From NCBI RefSeq assembly GCF_003987175.1, contig NZ_PIPM01000005.1, positions 62,001 to 126,000 on the forward strand: a stretch of DNA of 64,000 nucleotides, in the 5' to 3' direction. Under the pieces are notes generated by a model. It searched no databases and was not told the DNA's origin. It saw only the letters and a list, made by a program, of their open reading frames with translations. A program made the position numbers and the translations under genes. Origin of the DNA: Aliidiomarina sanyensis (GTDB taxonomy: Bacteria; Pseudomonadota; Gammaproteobacteria; Enterobacterales; Alteromonadaceae). Within the stretch, counting starts at the first letter, position 1. Every line of letters starts with the position of its first letter. Shown in pieces: positions 1 through 8,205 of the stretch.

Positions 1-252
1 GAAAAAGTTGCCGTTACTGGTAACAAGGCTAAAGACAAAATGTACTACGCGCACAGCGGGTTCCCAGGTGGTCTGAAGTCAATCAGCTTTGAAAAGCTGC
101 AGGCGAAGAAGCCTGAAATGATCATCGAAGCAGCGGTTAAAGGTATGCTTCCACGTGGTCCATTGGGTCGTGCCATGTTCCGTAAACTGAAAGTGTATGC
201 GGGCCCAGAGCACAAACATGCAGCTCAGCAGCCGCAAACTTTAGAGATTTAA
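1..252 (+). CDS. rplM: 50S ribosomal protein L13, C-terminal part (5' end outside window)
   Basis: The reading frame is open from the first base and gives the last 83 residues of ribosomal protein L13, a structural protein of the large subunit. The segment has the family's conserved stretch around [13 protein letters not shown], followed by the [17 protein letters not shown] block and the usual hydrophilic tail. The true start lies left of the window, so no start can be chosen. The next gene, rpsI, begins 16 bases after the stop. The rplM-rpsI pair is a near-universal bacterial operon, which supports the call. Confidence 0.97.
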   Translation, partial: EKVAVTGNKAKDKMYYAHSGFPGGLKSISFEKLQAKKPEMIIEAAVKGMLPRGPLGRAMFRKLKVYAGPEHKHAAQQPQTLEI

Positions 253-268
253 TACGGAGCAGATGAAG

Positions 269-661
269 ATGGCAGATAATCAATACTACGGTACAGGTCG
301 TCGCAAAAGCTCTACAGCGCGGGTTTTCCTGCGTGCTGGAAGCGGCGAGATCAAAATCAATAACCGTTCAATCGAAGAGTACTTCGGTCGTGAAACGGCG
401 CGCATGGTCGTTCGTCAACCTCTTGAGCTGCTCGACGTAGCTGAGAAGTTTGATCTGTACATCACCGTTGCTGGTGGTGGTACAACGGGTCAAGCGGGTG
501 CTATCCGTCACGGAATTACTCGTGCGCTGATGCAATACGACGAAGCACTTCGTAGCGACTTGCGTAAAGCAGGTTACGTTACCCGTGATGCGCGTAAAGT
601 TGAGCGTAAGAAAGTGGGTCTTCACAAAGCGCGTAAGCGTCCTCAGTTCAGCAAGCGTTAA
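269..661 (+). CDS. rpsI: 30S ribosomal protein S9
   Basis: This encodes a 130-residue protein starting [20 protein letters not shown] and ending in QFSKR, the conserved S9 tail that reaches toward the P-site tRNA. Two in-frame ATGs are present at 263 and 269. I choose 269 because the GGAG at 256-259 is then 9 bases away, against 3 for the first, and because the family starts with MA-NQYYGTG. It is cotranscribed with rplM and followed by a strong hairpin terminator. The length is the usual one for the family. Confidence 0.98.
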   Translation: MADNQYYGTGRRKSSTARVFLRAGSGEIKINNRSIEEYFGRETARMVVRQPLELLDVAEKFDLYITVAGGGTTGQAGAIRHGITRALMQYDEALRSDLRKAGYVTRDARKVERKKVGLHKARKRPQFSKR

Positions 662-690
662 TTCGCCGAGAACAGAGCAAAGACCCTTCG

Positions 691-718
691 AAAGCCCGGA
701 TTTTTCCGGGCTTTTTTG
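691..718 (+). terminator. Rho-independent terminator of rplM-rpsI
   Basis: A perfect 9-base stem (AAGCCCGGA at 692-700 pairing with TCCGGGCTT at 705-713) has a four-base T loop and is followed by a run of T to 716. It sits 30 bases after the rpsI stop. Confidence 0.93.
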
Positions 719-799
719 TGGCTTTCAGCTAGCAACAATCCCTCATAAGTAGAAGCGATCGAGAAATCAAGGAATACTCCCAGATCGGTACCTTTTACC

Positions 800-828
800 T
801 TGTAAAGAGCAAGGGTTTTCTTTATGAT
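800..828 (+). promoter_or_regulatory. Predicted sigma-70 promoter of petABC
   Basis: TTGTAA at 800-805 and TATGAT at 823-828 are separated by exactly 17 bases, about 80 bases before the petA start. It lies between the rpsI terminator and petA, where a promoter is expected. Sequence match only. Confidence 0.6.
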
Positions 829-909
829 CGGGGAGCAATTTTTTCTCGCACGCACTAGGTTATTTTGCTGCGGTTTTTCCGCACAGCGTCCAAAACTGGA
901 GAAAGATGG

Positions 910-1497
910 ATGAGCAATGCGCCTGTAGATAAAGGCCGCCGTCGATTTCTCACTGTTGCTACTTCGGTAGTCGGCGGTGCAGGGGTCGTGGGTGTCGCCG
1001 TTCCTTTTATAGCGTCATGGAATCCGAGTGCTAAAGCCCGTATCGCGGGAGCACCGGTGGAAGTGAAAGTTGACAAGATTGAGCCCGGCCAATTGATTCG
1101 CGCAGAATGGCGCGGCAGTCCAGTGTGGATTATTCGCCGTACTCAAGAAATGCTGGATAGTTTGCCTTTGGTTGAAGGGCGTCTCCGCGACCCGCAGTCC
1201 AACCAGCCGCAGCAGCCGGATTATGCGAAGAACGAATATCGTTCCATCAAACCTGAGTTGTTTGTCGCGGTTGGTATTTGTACACACCTTGGCTGTTCGC
1301 CGCAGTTCCTGCCGCGCAACTTCGGTGTCGCTGAAGGCGTAGACTCCGGATTCTTCTGTCCATGTCACGGTTCGCGCTTTGATATCGCCGGCCGTGTCTT
1401 TGCAGGCGTTCCAGCACCAACGAACCTCATGGTTCCACCGCATTATTATGTTGATGACGACACCATTATGGTGGGTGCAGAAGAGGGGGCAGCTTAA
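910..1497 (+). CDS. petA: Ubiquinol-cytochrome c reductase, Rieske iron-sulfur subunit
   Basis: This 195-residue subunit of the cytochrome bc1 complex carries electrons from quinol at the Qo site to cytochrome c1. The N-terminus has an RRRFL twin-arginine-like motif (residues 10-14) followed by a single membrane segment (about 15-36), fitting Tat-dependent insertion with the iron-sulfur head in the periplasm. The 2Fe-2S cluster ligands are in CTHLGC (124-129) and CPCHGS (150-155), with the two cysteines and two histidines intact plus the disulfide cysteines. I chose ATG 910 over an upstream in-frame start at 865 because of a GGAGAAAG sequence at the right spacing and because family members begin here. 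The stop overlaps petB by one base. Confidence 0.97.
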   Translation: MSNAPVDKGRRRFLTVATSVVGGAGVVGVAVPFIASWNPSAKARIAGAPVEVKVDKIEPGQLIRAEWRGSPVWIIRRTQEMLDSLPLVEGRLRDPQSNQPQQPDYAKNEYRSIKPELFVAVGICTHLGCSPQFLPRNFGVAEGVDSGFFCPCHGSRFDIAGRVFAGVPAPTNLMVPPHYYVDDDTIMVGAEEGAA

Positions 1498-2762
1498 TGT
1501 CACGCATTATCGACTGGATTGATCAGCGTATCCCGCTGAGCAATACCCTGAAATTACACGTGACCCAGTATCCAGCGCCAAAGAACTTTAACTTTTGGTA
1601 TCTGATGGGCTCACTTGCCCTCGTGGTCTTGGTCAACCAGATCGTGACGGGTATTTGGTTAACAATGAGCTATAACCCAAGTGCAGAAGGTGCATTCGCG
1701 TCAATCGAATACATTATGCGCGATGTGGAGTATGGCTGGTTGCTCCGATACATGCATTCTACAGGTGCATCGTTCTTCTTTATCGTTGTCTATCTACACA
1801 TGTTCCGTGGTCTGATGTACGGCTCGTACCAGAAACCGCGTGAGCTGCTGTGGATTTTCGGAATGTTGATTTTCCTCGTGTTGATGGCTGAAGCTTTCAT
1901 GGGCTACATGCTGCCATGGGGTCAGATGTCATACTGGGGAGCTCAGGTCATTATCTCGCTCTTCGGAACCATTCCGTTTGGTATCGGTGAAGCACTTACC
2001 ACTTGGATCCGCGGTGACTACGTCATCTCTGGCGCGACCTTGAATCGTTTCTTTGCATTGCACGTAATTGCATTGCCGTTAGTCATTGTCATTCTGGTGT
2101 TCTTGCACTTGATTGCTTTGCACGAAGTGGGTTCGAATAACCCAGACGGTATCGATTTGAAGAAACCGAAGGGAAGCGTAAAGGAAGAAGATAAATCGCC
2201 GTACGAGTTCCACGAGCGTTACACGAAGAAGTACGACATTGTCGACTCCATTCCATTCCATCCGTATTACACGGTGAAGGATTTGGTCGGACTCGCGGTC
2301 TTCTTGATCTTCTTCGCGTGGGTTATTTTCTTCGAACCAACAATGGGCGGCCATTTCCTTGAGCCACCAAACTTCGAAGCCGCTGATCCAATGCGGACAC
2401 CTGTGCACATTGCGCCGGTCTGGTACTTCACACCGTTCTACGCAATCCTTGCGGCGGTTCCAAACCCGTTAGGGGGTGTGGTGCTGATGTTCGGTTCTAT
2501 TGTGTTGCTGTTCTTGATGCCATGGATTGACCGTTCAAACGTGCGTTCAATTCGCTACCGCAGCAGCTTGCATAAAGCGAACCTCGCGATGTTGGTGGTC
2601 AGCTTTATCGTGCTCGGATTCGTGGGTGCATTGCCACCGACTGAATTCTGGACGCGCATCGGACAGGTGTTCACATTCTTGTACTTTGCATTCTTCGTCT
2701 TGCTGTTCTTCTACAGCAAAAACGAGAAAACCAAACCACTGCCTGAGAGAGTAACGAAATGA
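1497..2762 (+). CDS. petB: Ubiquinol-cytochrome c reductase, cytochrome b subunit
   Basis: This 421-residue integral membrane subunit forms the Qo and Qi quinone sites and holds hemes bL and bH. Heme-binding histidines appear in RYMHSTGASFFFIVVYLHM (helix B) and in the paired histidines of HVIALPLVIVILVFLHL (helix D). The Qo motif reads PVWY at residues 307-310 instead of the mitochondrial PEWY. A valine here is the known pattern in beta- and gammaproteobacteria and so supports the lineage rather than a defect. The gene starts inside the petA stop (1-base overlap) and overlaps petC by 4 bases, so translation of the three genes is probably coupled. Confidence 0.98.
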   Translation: MSRIIDWIDQRIPLSNTLKLHVTQYPAPKNFNFWYLMGSLALVVLVNQIVTGIWLTMSYNPSAEGAFASIEYIMRDVEYGWLLRYMHSTGASFFFIVVYLHMFRGLMYGSYQKPRELLWIFGMLIFLVLMAEAFMGYMLPWGQMSYWGAQVIISLFGTIPFGIGEALTTWIRGDYVISGATLNRFFALHVIALPLVIVILVFLHLIALHEVGSNNPDGIDLKKPKGSVKEEDKSPYEFHERYTKKYDIVDSIPFHPYYTVKDLVGLAVFLIFFAWVIFFEPTMGGHFLEPPNFEAADPMRTPVHIAPVWYFTPFYAILAAVPNPLGGVVLMFGSIVLLFLMPWIDRSNVRSIRYRSSLHKANLAMLVVSFIVLGFVGALPPTEFWTRIGQVFTFLYFAFFVLLFFYSKNEKTKPLPERVTK

Positions 2763-3496
2763 TGAAGCGATTCTTGATGGCCCTGGCATTTCTGCTGCCG
2801 TCTGCCGCATTCGCGGCAGGCTACAGCGGTCCGCTGGACAAGGCCGACTATGACTTGCGTGACAAAGCGTCATTGCAACGTGGTGCACAAATCTTCATGA
2901 ACTACTGCTTGGGTTGTCACACAATGCAGCATCAGCGCTATCAGCGTACGTTCGAAGATTTGGGAATTCCGGTAGATCTTGGACAGGAACTGTTGCAATT
3001 CACGGGCGACGGTCCAGGTGACTTTATGGTTTCTGCGATCGACGCGGATGCCTCGAGTGACTGGTTTGGTTTGACACCTCCGGATTTGACCATGGTTGCC
3101 CGGGTGCGCGGTGCTGATTGGCTGTACACCTATTTCCGTTCGTTCTATGAAGATCCAAGTCGCCCATTTGGTGTGAACAACGAGATCTTTGAAAACGTCG
3201 GTATGCCACATGCGGTTCAGGAGCTTCAAGGTGTTCCGCGCCGTACGTATGAGCGTCGGATGGTCGATGGCGAAATGCGTGACGTTTACGTCGGAATTCG
3301 TTCTGACGGATCAGGTCGGTTAAGCGATGAAGAGTTTGATCAGGCGATGCTCGATCTGACAGCATTCCTCGTGTACACCGGTGAGCCAATGTACCTTGAG
3401 CGTCAGCGTATGGGTTACTACGTCATTGGTTTCCTGATTGTCTTCCTGATTCTTACGATTCTACTGAAACGTGAGTACTGGCGAGACATTAAGTAA
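2759..3496 (+). CDS. petC: Ubiquinol-cytochrome c reductase, cytochrome c1 subunit
   Basis: This 245-residue c-type cytochrome of the bc1 complex takes electrons from the Rieske protein and passes them to soluble cytochrome c. A Sec signal peptide (residues 1-19, ending SAAFA) is followed by the heme c attachment site CLGCH at 50-54. The chain ends with one membrane anchor (about 219-238, YYVIGFLIVFLILTILL) and a short cytoplasmic KREYW tail, as usual for the family. The ATGA overlap with petB implies coupled translation. Two adjacent ATGs (2759 and 2762) are both possible starts. Confidence 0.97.
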   Translation: MMKRFLMALAFLLPSAAFAAGYSGPLDKADYDLRDKASLQRGAQIFMNYCLGCHTMQHQRYQRTFEDLGIPVDLGQELLQFTGDGPGDFMVSAIDADASSDWFGLTPPDLTMVARVRGADWLYTYFRSFYEDPSRPFGVNNEIFENVGMPHAVQELQGVPRRTYERRMVDGEMRDVYVGIRSDGSGRLSDEEFDQAMLDLTAFLVYTGEPMYLERQRMGYYVIGFLIVFLILTILLKREYWRDIK

Positions 3497-3525
3497 TTCG
3501 TTGAATTACAAATAGAAAGTCTTTT

Positions 3526-3551
3526 GGGGGCGTACAGCGCCCCCTTTGCTG
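3526..3551 (+). terminator. Hairpin after petC, probable weak terminator
   Basis: A 7-base GC stem (GGGGGCG at 3526-3532 with CGCCCCC at 3538-3544, loop TACAG) is followed by TTTGCTGTTTT. The stem is strong but the T-tract is broken, so it may only partly separate petABC from sspAB. Confidence 0.55.
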
Positions 3552-3573
3552 TTTTCGAAGAGTGGAGAAAACC

Positions 3574-4209
3574 ATGGCTGTTGCTGCCAATAAGCGTTCA
3601 GTAATGACCCTGTATTCAGGGAAAGATGATTTATTCAGTCACCAAACACGTATTGTGTTGGCTGAGAAAGGTGTCAGCGTTGAAATCGCCTATGTTGCTC
3701 CGGAGAATCAACCGGAAGATCTTTTGCAACTCAATCCTTACCCGGATAACGTGCCAACACTCGTGGACCGTGAGTTGGTGCTGTACAAAGCACAAATTAT
3801 CATGGAATACCTTGATGAGCGGTTCCCACATCCACCTTTGATGCCTGTCTATCCTGTGGCTCGCGGAACCAGTCGCTTAATGATGTATCGTATCGAGCGT
3901 GACTGGTACGCATTAGCTGACACTATCGTGAAAGGAACGAAGAAAGATGCGGAAGCGGCTCGGCAGGAGCTGAAAGAGAGCATCTTGGCGCTGGCTCCTG
4001 TGTTCGCGGATACGCCGTTCTTTATGAGCGAAGAATTCACACTGGTTGATTGTTACTTGGCCCCATTATTGTGGCGCCTTCCACTGTACGGTATTGAACT
4101 CAATGGTGCCGGTGCGAAGGAAGTAAAATCTTATATGTTGAAACTCTTCGAGCGTGAGTCATTCCGTGATTCACTCACGGAAGAAGAACGCGAAATCGGT
4201 CGCCAGTAA
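3574..4209 (+). CDS. sspA: Stringent starvation protein A, RNA polymerase-associated
   Basis: This 211-residue GST-fold protein binds RNA polymerase and in E. coli is a stress and stationary-phase transcription regulator. The thioredoxin-like N-terminal half (about 10-85, MTLYSGKDDLFSHQTRIVLAEKG...) and the helical C-terminal GST domain (about 95-205) are both present. Typical SspA stretches are seen, such as NPYPDNVPTLVDRELVLYKA around the GST cis-proline. I chose the ATG at 3574, with GGAGAA 5-10 bases upstream, over an in-frame GTG at 3562. sspB follows closely and in the usual order, forming the conserved sspAB operon. Confidence 0.95.
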   Translation: MAVAANKRSVMTLYSGKDDLFSHQTRIVLAEKGVSVEIAYVAPENQPEDLLQLNPYPDNVPTLVDRELVLYKAQIIMEYLDERFPHPPLMPVYPVARGTSRLMMYRIERDWYALADTIVKGTKKDAEAARQELKESILALAPVFADTPFFMSEEFTLVDCYLAPLLWRLPLYGIELNGAGAKEVKSYMLKLFERESFRDSLTEEEREIGRQ

Positions 4210-4220
4210 AAGGGATGAGC

Positions 4221-4688
4221 ATGACACCTCGTCGTCCTTATATTCTGCGTGCGCTGTATGATTGGTTGTTAGACAACGATCTCACACCACATTTAGTGGT
4301 TGACGCTGAATTCCCAGGAACCGAAATACCCCGTCAGTATGTTCAGGACGGGCAGATAGTCCTGAACATCGCGCCAGGCGCTGTGCATGGTTTGCAGCTT
4401 GAAAACGATCAAGTCAGCTTCCGTGCTCGATTTGGCGGACAGGATCAGCGGGTTATTCTTCCAATGGGGTCGTTACTTGCGATTTATTCCCGTGAGAACG
4501 GCGCAGGCACCATCTTTGAGCCAGAGCAAGGTCTGCTGCTTGAAGATATCGCGCCGGAGCTTGCAGGCGCGGACGGTCAGGAAGAGCGCACAGAGGCCTC
4601 TGAAGCAGCGTTAGAGTCGGATGAGGGGTCGAGCGACGATTCGGAAGTGACTAAAAAAGGACGCCCCCATTTAACGGTTGTTAAGTAA
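4221..4688 (+). CDS. sspB: ClpXP protease specificity-enhancing factor SspB
   Basis: This 155-residue adaptor delivers ssrA-tagged proteins to ClpXP. The folded N-terminal domain (about 1-115) starts TPRRPYILRALYDWLLDNDLTPHLVV and includes the conserved YVQDGQIVLNIAP and FGGQ stretches. It is followed by an acidic, Ser-rich flexible linker and then the RPHLTVVK ending, the conserved ClpX-docking tail. Of two ATGs I prefer 4221, because the AGGG at 4211-4214 is then 6 bases upstream. For the ATG at 4215 the AGGG would touch the start codon. It forms an operon with sspA and ends at a shared bidirectional terminator. Confidence 0.96.
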   Translation: MTPRRPYILRALYDWLLDNDLTPHLVVDAEFPGTEIPRQYVQDGQIVLNIAPGAVHGLQLENDQVSFRARFGGQDQRVILPMGSLLAIYSRENGAGTIFEPEQGLLLEDIAPELAGADGQEERTEASEAALESDEGSSDDSEVTKKGRPHLTVVK

Positions 4689-4713
4689 CGGCTGTTCTCT
4701 GAAGAACATAGAC

Positions 4714-4745
4714 AAAAAAACGGTGCTGTTGAGCACCGTTTTTTA
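4714..4745. terminator. Bidirectional terminator between sspB and dolP
   Basis: The stem CGGTGCT (4721-4727) pairs with AGCACCG (4732-4738) around loop GTTG. It has an A-run on the left and a T-run on the right, so it can stop sspAB transcripts and the converging lpoA-dolP transcripts. Confidence 0.9.
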
Positions 4746-4771
4746 TTCAATAAAGCGTTGTCTACCGTGTT

Positions 4772-5350
4772 CTATTGAACCTGCATCACATCGACCACTT
4801 TGCGAACACCGCGAACGTTACGGGCGATCTCAATAGCACGGTCAGCGGTAGGGCGCTCGACGATGCCAAACAAAAAGACTTCACCATCTTCGGTCACTAC
4901 CTTCACACCAGAGGCATCGTAGTCTTGATCCCGCAGCAATAAGGTTTTTACACGTGTGGTGATCCACGTGTCGTCTGCGCGCGTCCGAAAGTTTGCGACA
5001 TCTGTAACCCGGATTTGGTTAAACACCCGATTTACACCATCGACGTCACGGACAATTCGCTCGGCTTCGTCAGCACGCCCTTGCGTATCGACTTGCCCAT
5101 ACAATAAGACATCACCATTATATGGCACAAATTTAACCCGTTGATTGCGAAACGCCTCGGTCTCGTTGAACGCGGAAACAATACGAACGCGCAACGCTGA
5201 ATCATCCACTTGGGTGTTCACATCCCGACTATCCAGAGCGACCGCGGTTCCCCCAACGGTCGCACCCACTACAACGGCCGCACACCCGCTCATCTGGCTT
5301 GCGCCAACGATAACAGCAATCCACAAAGCGAACAGACGAACTAAGCGCAT
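4772..5350 (-). CDS. dolP: Outer membrane lipoprotein with two BON domains (DolP/YraP)
   Basis: This 192-residue protein has a lipoprotein signal peptide with the lipobox MSGC, lipidated Cys23, and two BON (phospholipid-binding) domains at about 47-115 and 122-190. It matches E. coli DolP (formerly YraP), which maintains outer membrane integrity and localises to division sites. The position directly after diaA, with yraN and lpoA upstream, is the conserved order in gammaproteobacteria and fixes the identity. A GGGGAAT ribosome-binding sequence lies just before the ATG, 2 bases after the diaA stop. Confidence 0.93.
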   Translation of the reverse strand: MRLVRLFALWIAVIVGASQMSGCAAVVVGATVGGTAVALDSRDVNTQVDDSALRVRIVSAFNETEAFRNQRVKFVPYNGDVLLYGQVDTQGRADEAERIVRDVDGVNRVFNQIRVTDVANFRTRADDTWITTRVKTLLLRDQDYDASGVKVVTEDGEVFLFGIVERPTADRAIEIARNVRGVRKVVDVMQVQ

Positions 5351-5352
5351 AA

Positions 5353-5919
5353 CTATTCCCCTTCAAAAATTTGTCGTTCAATTAAATCAACGAGCAGTTG
5401 ACTGAAAAAGAGTTGTTGTTCCACGATACGCGCTGGATTGGAGCTTGGGATACGAACTTCTACGTCACTTGGCCCAAGTAGCCCGGTGATTTCCGGCGCT
5501 TCTTCTCCAACCACCGTCACGATCGTCATTTCGCGAGAAAGCGCCGCTTCCATTGCCTGGTGAACGCGCTCCGAATGTTGCTGACACACGAACGTCACCA
5601 ACAAATCACCCGCAGAACCAAGCGCACTGATTTGCCGCGACAGGCATTCCTCTTGATTCGGGTGAGTGGAATTCGCACCTAGCGTGATCGCAGGAAAGGG
5701 CGGGCGCTCGAGACGGCTCCCGTGGAGGAGTAAATCAGTAAAGTGATGGGCAATAAATGCGCTGTTGCCATCACCACAACTAAAAATACGCCGTCCAGAC
5801 AATAACGATTGCACCAGCAATGAAGCGGCTTGCTCAACAGCTTGGGCCAAGGTATCGGCCGCGGCCACTTGAATTTGAATGCTTTCGTTAAAATACGTGC
5901 GGATGGTGTCTTGCATCAT
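5353..5919 (-). CDS. diaA: SIS-domain protein DiaA, DnaA initiator-associating factor
   Basis: This 188-residue protein has a single SIS (sugar isomerase) fold. In E. coli DiaA forms tetramers that bind DnaA and promote timely initiation at oriC. The N-terminus (MQDTIRTYFNESIQIQVAAA) and the LLGPSDVEVRIPS...ARI block match DiaA closely. The SIS loop regions are more divergent: CGDGNSAFIAHH replaces the usual G-N-G-SA form, and FVCQQHS stands where STSGNS is common. This argues against phosphoheptose isomerase activity. I chose the ATG at 5919, which shares its A with the yraN stop (TGATG) and has AAGGA 9 bases upstream. A longer form from 5940 is possible. Confidence 0.88.
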   Translation of the reverse strand: MMQDTIRTYFNESIQIQVAAADTLAQAVEQAASLLVQSLLSGRRIFSCGDGNSAFIAHHFTDLLLHGSRLERPPFPAITLGANSTHPNQEECLSRQISALGSAGDLLVTFVCQQHSERVHQAMEAALSREMTIVTVVGEEAPEITGLLGPSDVEVRIPSSNPARIVEQQLFFSQLLVDLIERQIFEGE

Positions 5920-6269
5920 CAAAATGCGTCCTTCAGCCATTCAATTGAAAATGGGGTACCTGTGATTGCAATAATATCAAAGCGAACCGCGGTCATGTGT
6001 TCATTGATTCCATTTTGAGACATCCAGACCCGTGCGGTATGGCGAACGCGCTGTAATTGTTTGGCACTGAACTGTTCAAGCACATCGGCGAAGTCTTGGC
6101 TGGCTCGATATTTGACTTCAACGAAGACCAAAAATTCCTGTTCGCGCATGATCAAATCAATTTCACCATTGTCCAACCGGTAATTTTGCATCACCAGCTC
6201 GAGGCCATAAGAAGTTAAATGACGAATAGCAACGGCTTCGTAGTGATTACCGACGGACTTGTTCGACAT
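5919..6269 (-). CDS. yraN: UPF0102 family protein YraN, endonuclease-like
   Basis: This 116-residue member of the UPF0102 family has a PD-(D/E)XK nuclease-like core: an N-terminal Glu in GNHYEAVAIRHL, then LDNGEIDLI and VFVEVKYRAS, which hold the Asp, Glu and Lys of the fold. The exact biological role is not settled, although Holliday-junction or DNA-processing roles have been proposed for the family. The start at 6269 (MSNKSVGNHYE) overlaps the lpoA 3' end by 23 bases and has GGAG about 12 bases upstream. An upstream in-frame start would overlap lpoA further and lacks conservation. Confidence 0.9.
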   Translation of the reverse strand: MSNKSVGNHYEAVAIRHLTSYGLELVMQNYRLDNGEIDLIMREQEFLVFVEVKYRASQDFADVLEQFSAKQLQRVRHTARVWMSQNGINEHMTAVRFDIIAITGTPFSIEWLKDAF

Positions 6270-8109
6270 GCGCGGTGTGCTCCAATGAAAGCGAATGACC
6301 TTCAAAGGTAGCCCAATCGAGCTCTCGAACCACAATATGGTCGGAAATCCGCAATGTCCCAGTCAATCCTTGGTAGCGATAACCAGGGAGTTCGCTCATC
6401 AGCGGTAAGCGGACCGCAAGCTGCATTGCATCGTAGCCCATGGCGATCAGTCGCTGTTGACTCATCGAGGCACTTGGCATCACTTCCTGAATGGTTTGTC
6501 GTAGGGTTGTTGCCCGCTCAGGATTGACCAAAAAGGGTGCATCCGAAAATGTAATTCCCGCCAAGTCATTTTGCCCACGGCTGGTTTGCTCTTGGTGGAT
6601 CGCGGAACTCGCGTACATTGGGATGCGGCTGCCAAATGCGCTTAAGTTGACATCTACGTAGGGTTTGAGCAACCGGGCTTGTTGCGCATCGCCTAACAGA
6701 TAAATGGCATCGATATCTTGTCGGCTCCGAAATTCATGGTGCAATTCTTCATTGCGCATGCGTTGTTGCAGATTTCGTTCAAGCGCCTCGATACGCTGTT
6801 GGCTGGCATCAACACGCAGGCTTGCCCGCACGATATCAACCATGTCACTGCTTGACGTATAGAGGCCGGTGCGCACGGAACGAGCACCAAACTCAGACTC
6901 CCATGCGTCGCTGAACAGCGCAGACATTTGTCGGCCACGGGACGTGTCGGGACCAAGCAGGAGGACATTACGATGACCTTTTTGCGCTAAATATTGCGCC
7001 GCAACCTGAACTTCTGATGTGAGGTCCAGTGCAAAGAACGCCGATACACGGTCCCCTTGTTGCGGGTCATCCACTTGATTAAGCCAGAGCTGCTGCCATG
7101 GACCCGGTTCAAGCGCACGGAAATTCTCAATGTGCTCACGGACCAAAGGGCCGATCACTAATTCAACTTCAAGAGAAAGGAGTTGCGCGTGAATATCGCT
7201 CATGGACGTCGTCGTTGTATCGAAGAAATGGAGCTGCTCGCGCCGCTCGGACGTCGCCGCCGCTAGTATCCCGTTTCGCACGGCCTGCCCTTGTGATGCG
7301 AACTGGCCGCTTAACGGAAGAAGCACACCAATTACTTGCGGCGTTGCGATGTACGCAGTCTGCTCCGCTCGTTCTGCAACCCACGGTTGGGCCGGGTGGG
7401 AAGGGTAGCTTCGCTGCCATGAGGCGAGGGCCTGAGCTGCGGAGGTTCCTTGCTGCGTTGATTGATGCAAACGTGTTGCGAGTTGGATCCATCCCCGAGT
7501 ATTTTCGTCAGAGGGAATGGTTCGACTTTGTAATTCCGAGAAAGAAACGCGCTTCAGGACATCCCAGATATCGGGCGGGGTGACTTGATCGTCATAGCGC
7601 TTTTGCTCAATGCGCATGAGAGTCGCGGACAGATAATCACGCTTTGCATAAAACGCTTGGAAACGAAGGTCCAGCACTTCTGCACGATACTGCCGTTGAC
7701 TGAACTGCCGCTCCAAGTTATCAGTCAGTTCAAGGACCCGAGCCCATTCATCGAGAGACGCATACACACGGGCTTGCTGGAGCCGGTAGAGATTTGCAAA
7801 TTCCGGTCGCAATTGCCGGGCATCCACATAGCTCAATACGGCCGCTGCATGATCATATGCGCCTTGATCAAGATAAAGTGTCGCGGCGGTAACGAGCTGC
7901 TCATGTTGCTCGTGGGTGCGGGATGCTTCCTTCGCTTGAGCAATCAGGCGCCGAGGATCTTGCAACGGAGTCACCTGCTCAGCGGCAGGTGGTGTTGCAC
8001 GTTCGCTCGGTGGTACCGAAGGTTCTGGCGGTGATGAACAACCGGTCAAGCCCAGTGTGATCAGACTCAAGGCAAAAACAGGAATGCATCGGGAACTCAA
8101 CTTTGGCAC
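6247..8109 (-). CDS. lpoA: Penicillin-binding protein activator LpoA
   Basis: This 620-residue outer membrane lipoprotein reaches through the periplasm to activate the bifunctional synthase PBP1a. It has a signal peptide with lipobox LTGC (Cys24), then a Ser/Pro/Thr-rich stretch. An N-terminal helical TPR-like domain (about 50-245) follows, and then a large C-terminal domain (about 255-610) with the periplasmic-binding-protein fold that starts IGVLLPLSGQFASQGQAVRNG. The gene heads the lpoA-yraN-diaA-dolP group and diverges from rsmI, which is its conserved neighbour. Confidence 0.94.
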   Translation of the reverse strand: MPKLSSRCIPVFALSLITLGLTGCSSPPEPSVPPSERATPPAAEQVTPLQDPRRLIAQAKEASRTHEQHEQLVTAATLYLDQGAYDHAAAVLSYVDARQLRPEFANLYRLQQARVYASLDEWARVLELTDNLERQFSQRQYRAEVLDLRFQAFYAKRDYLSATLMRIEQKRYDDQVTPPDIWDVLKRVSFSELQSRTIPSDENTRGWIQLATRLHQSTQQGTSAAQALASWQRSYPSHPAQPWVAERAEQTAYIATPQVIGVLLPLSGQFASQGQAVRNGILAAATSERREQLHFFDTTTTSMSDIHAQLLSLEVELVIGPLVREHIENFRALEPGPWQQLWLNQVDDPQQGDRVSAFFALDLTSEVQVAAQYLAQKGHRNVLLLGPDTSRGRQMSALFSDAWESEFGARSVRTGLYTSSSDMVDIVRASLRVDASQQRIEALERNLQQRMRNEELHHEFRSRQDIDAIYLLGDAQQARLLKPYVDVNLSAFGSRIPMYASSAIHQEQTSRGQNDLAGITFSDAPFLVNPERATTLRQTIQEVMPSASMSQQRLIAMGYDAMQLAVRLPLMSELPGYRYQGLTGTLRISDHIVVRELDWATFEGHSLSLEHTAHVEQVRR

Positions 8110-8205
8110 AATAGACTTCTCGCTTGGACCGGAAGGCCCTACTATAAACTGACCGTGTCATTCAGACAAATAAGCGCTCTGAAGATTCACGTAAAGAGAC
8201 AGAAA

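Noticed and set aside
2412-2423. PVWY in place of PEWY in the Qo motif of cytochrome b
   Set aside because: It first looked like loss of a catalytic Glu, but PVWY is the usual pattern in beta- and gammaproteobacteria, so it is a lineage marker.
7098-7583. A 161-codon plus-strand frame opposite lpoA
   Set aside because: It lies antisense to a well-supported lipoprotein gene and has no family resemblance or ribosome-binding sequence.
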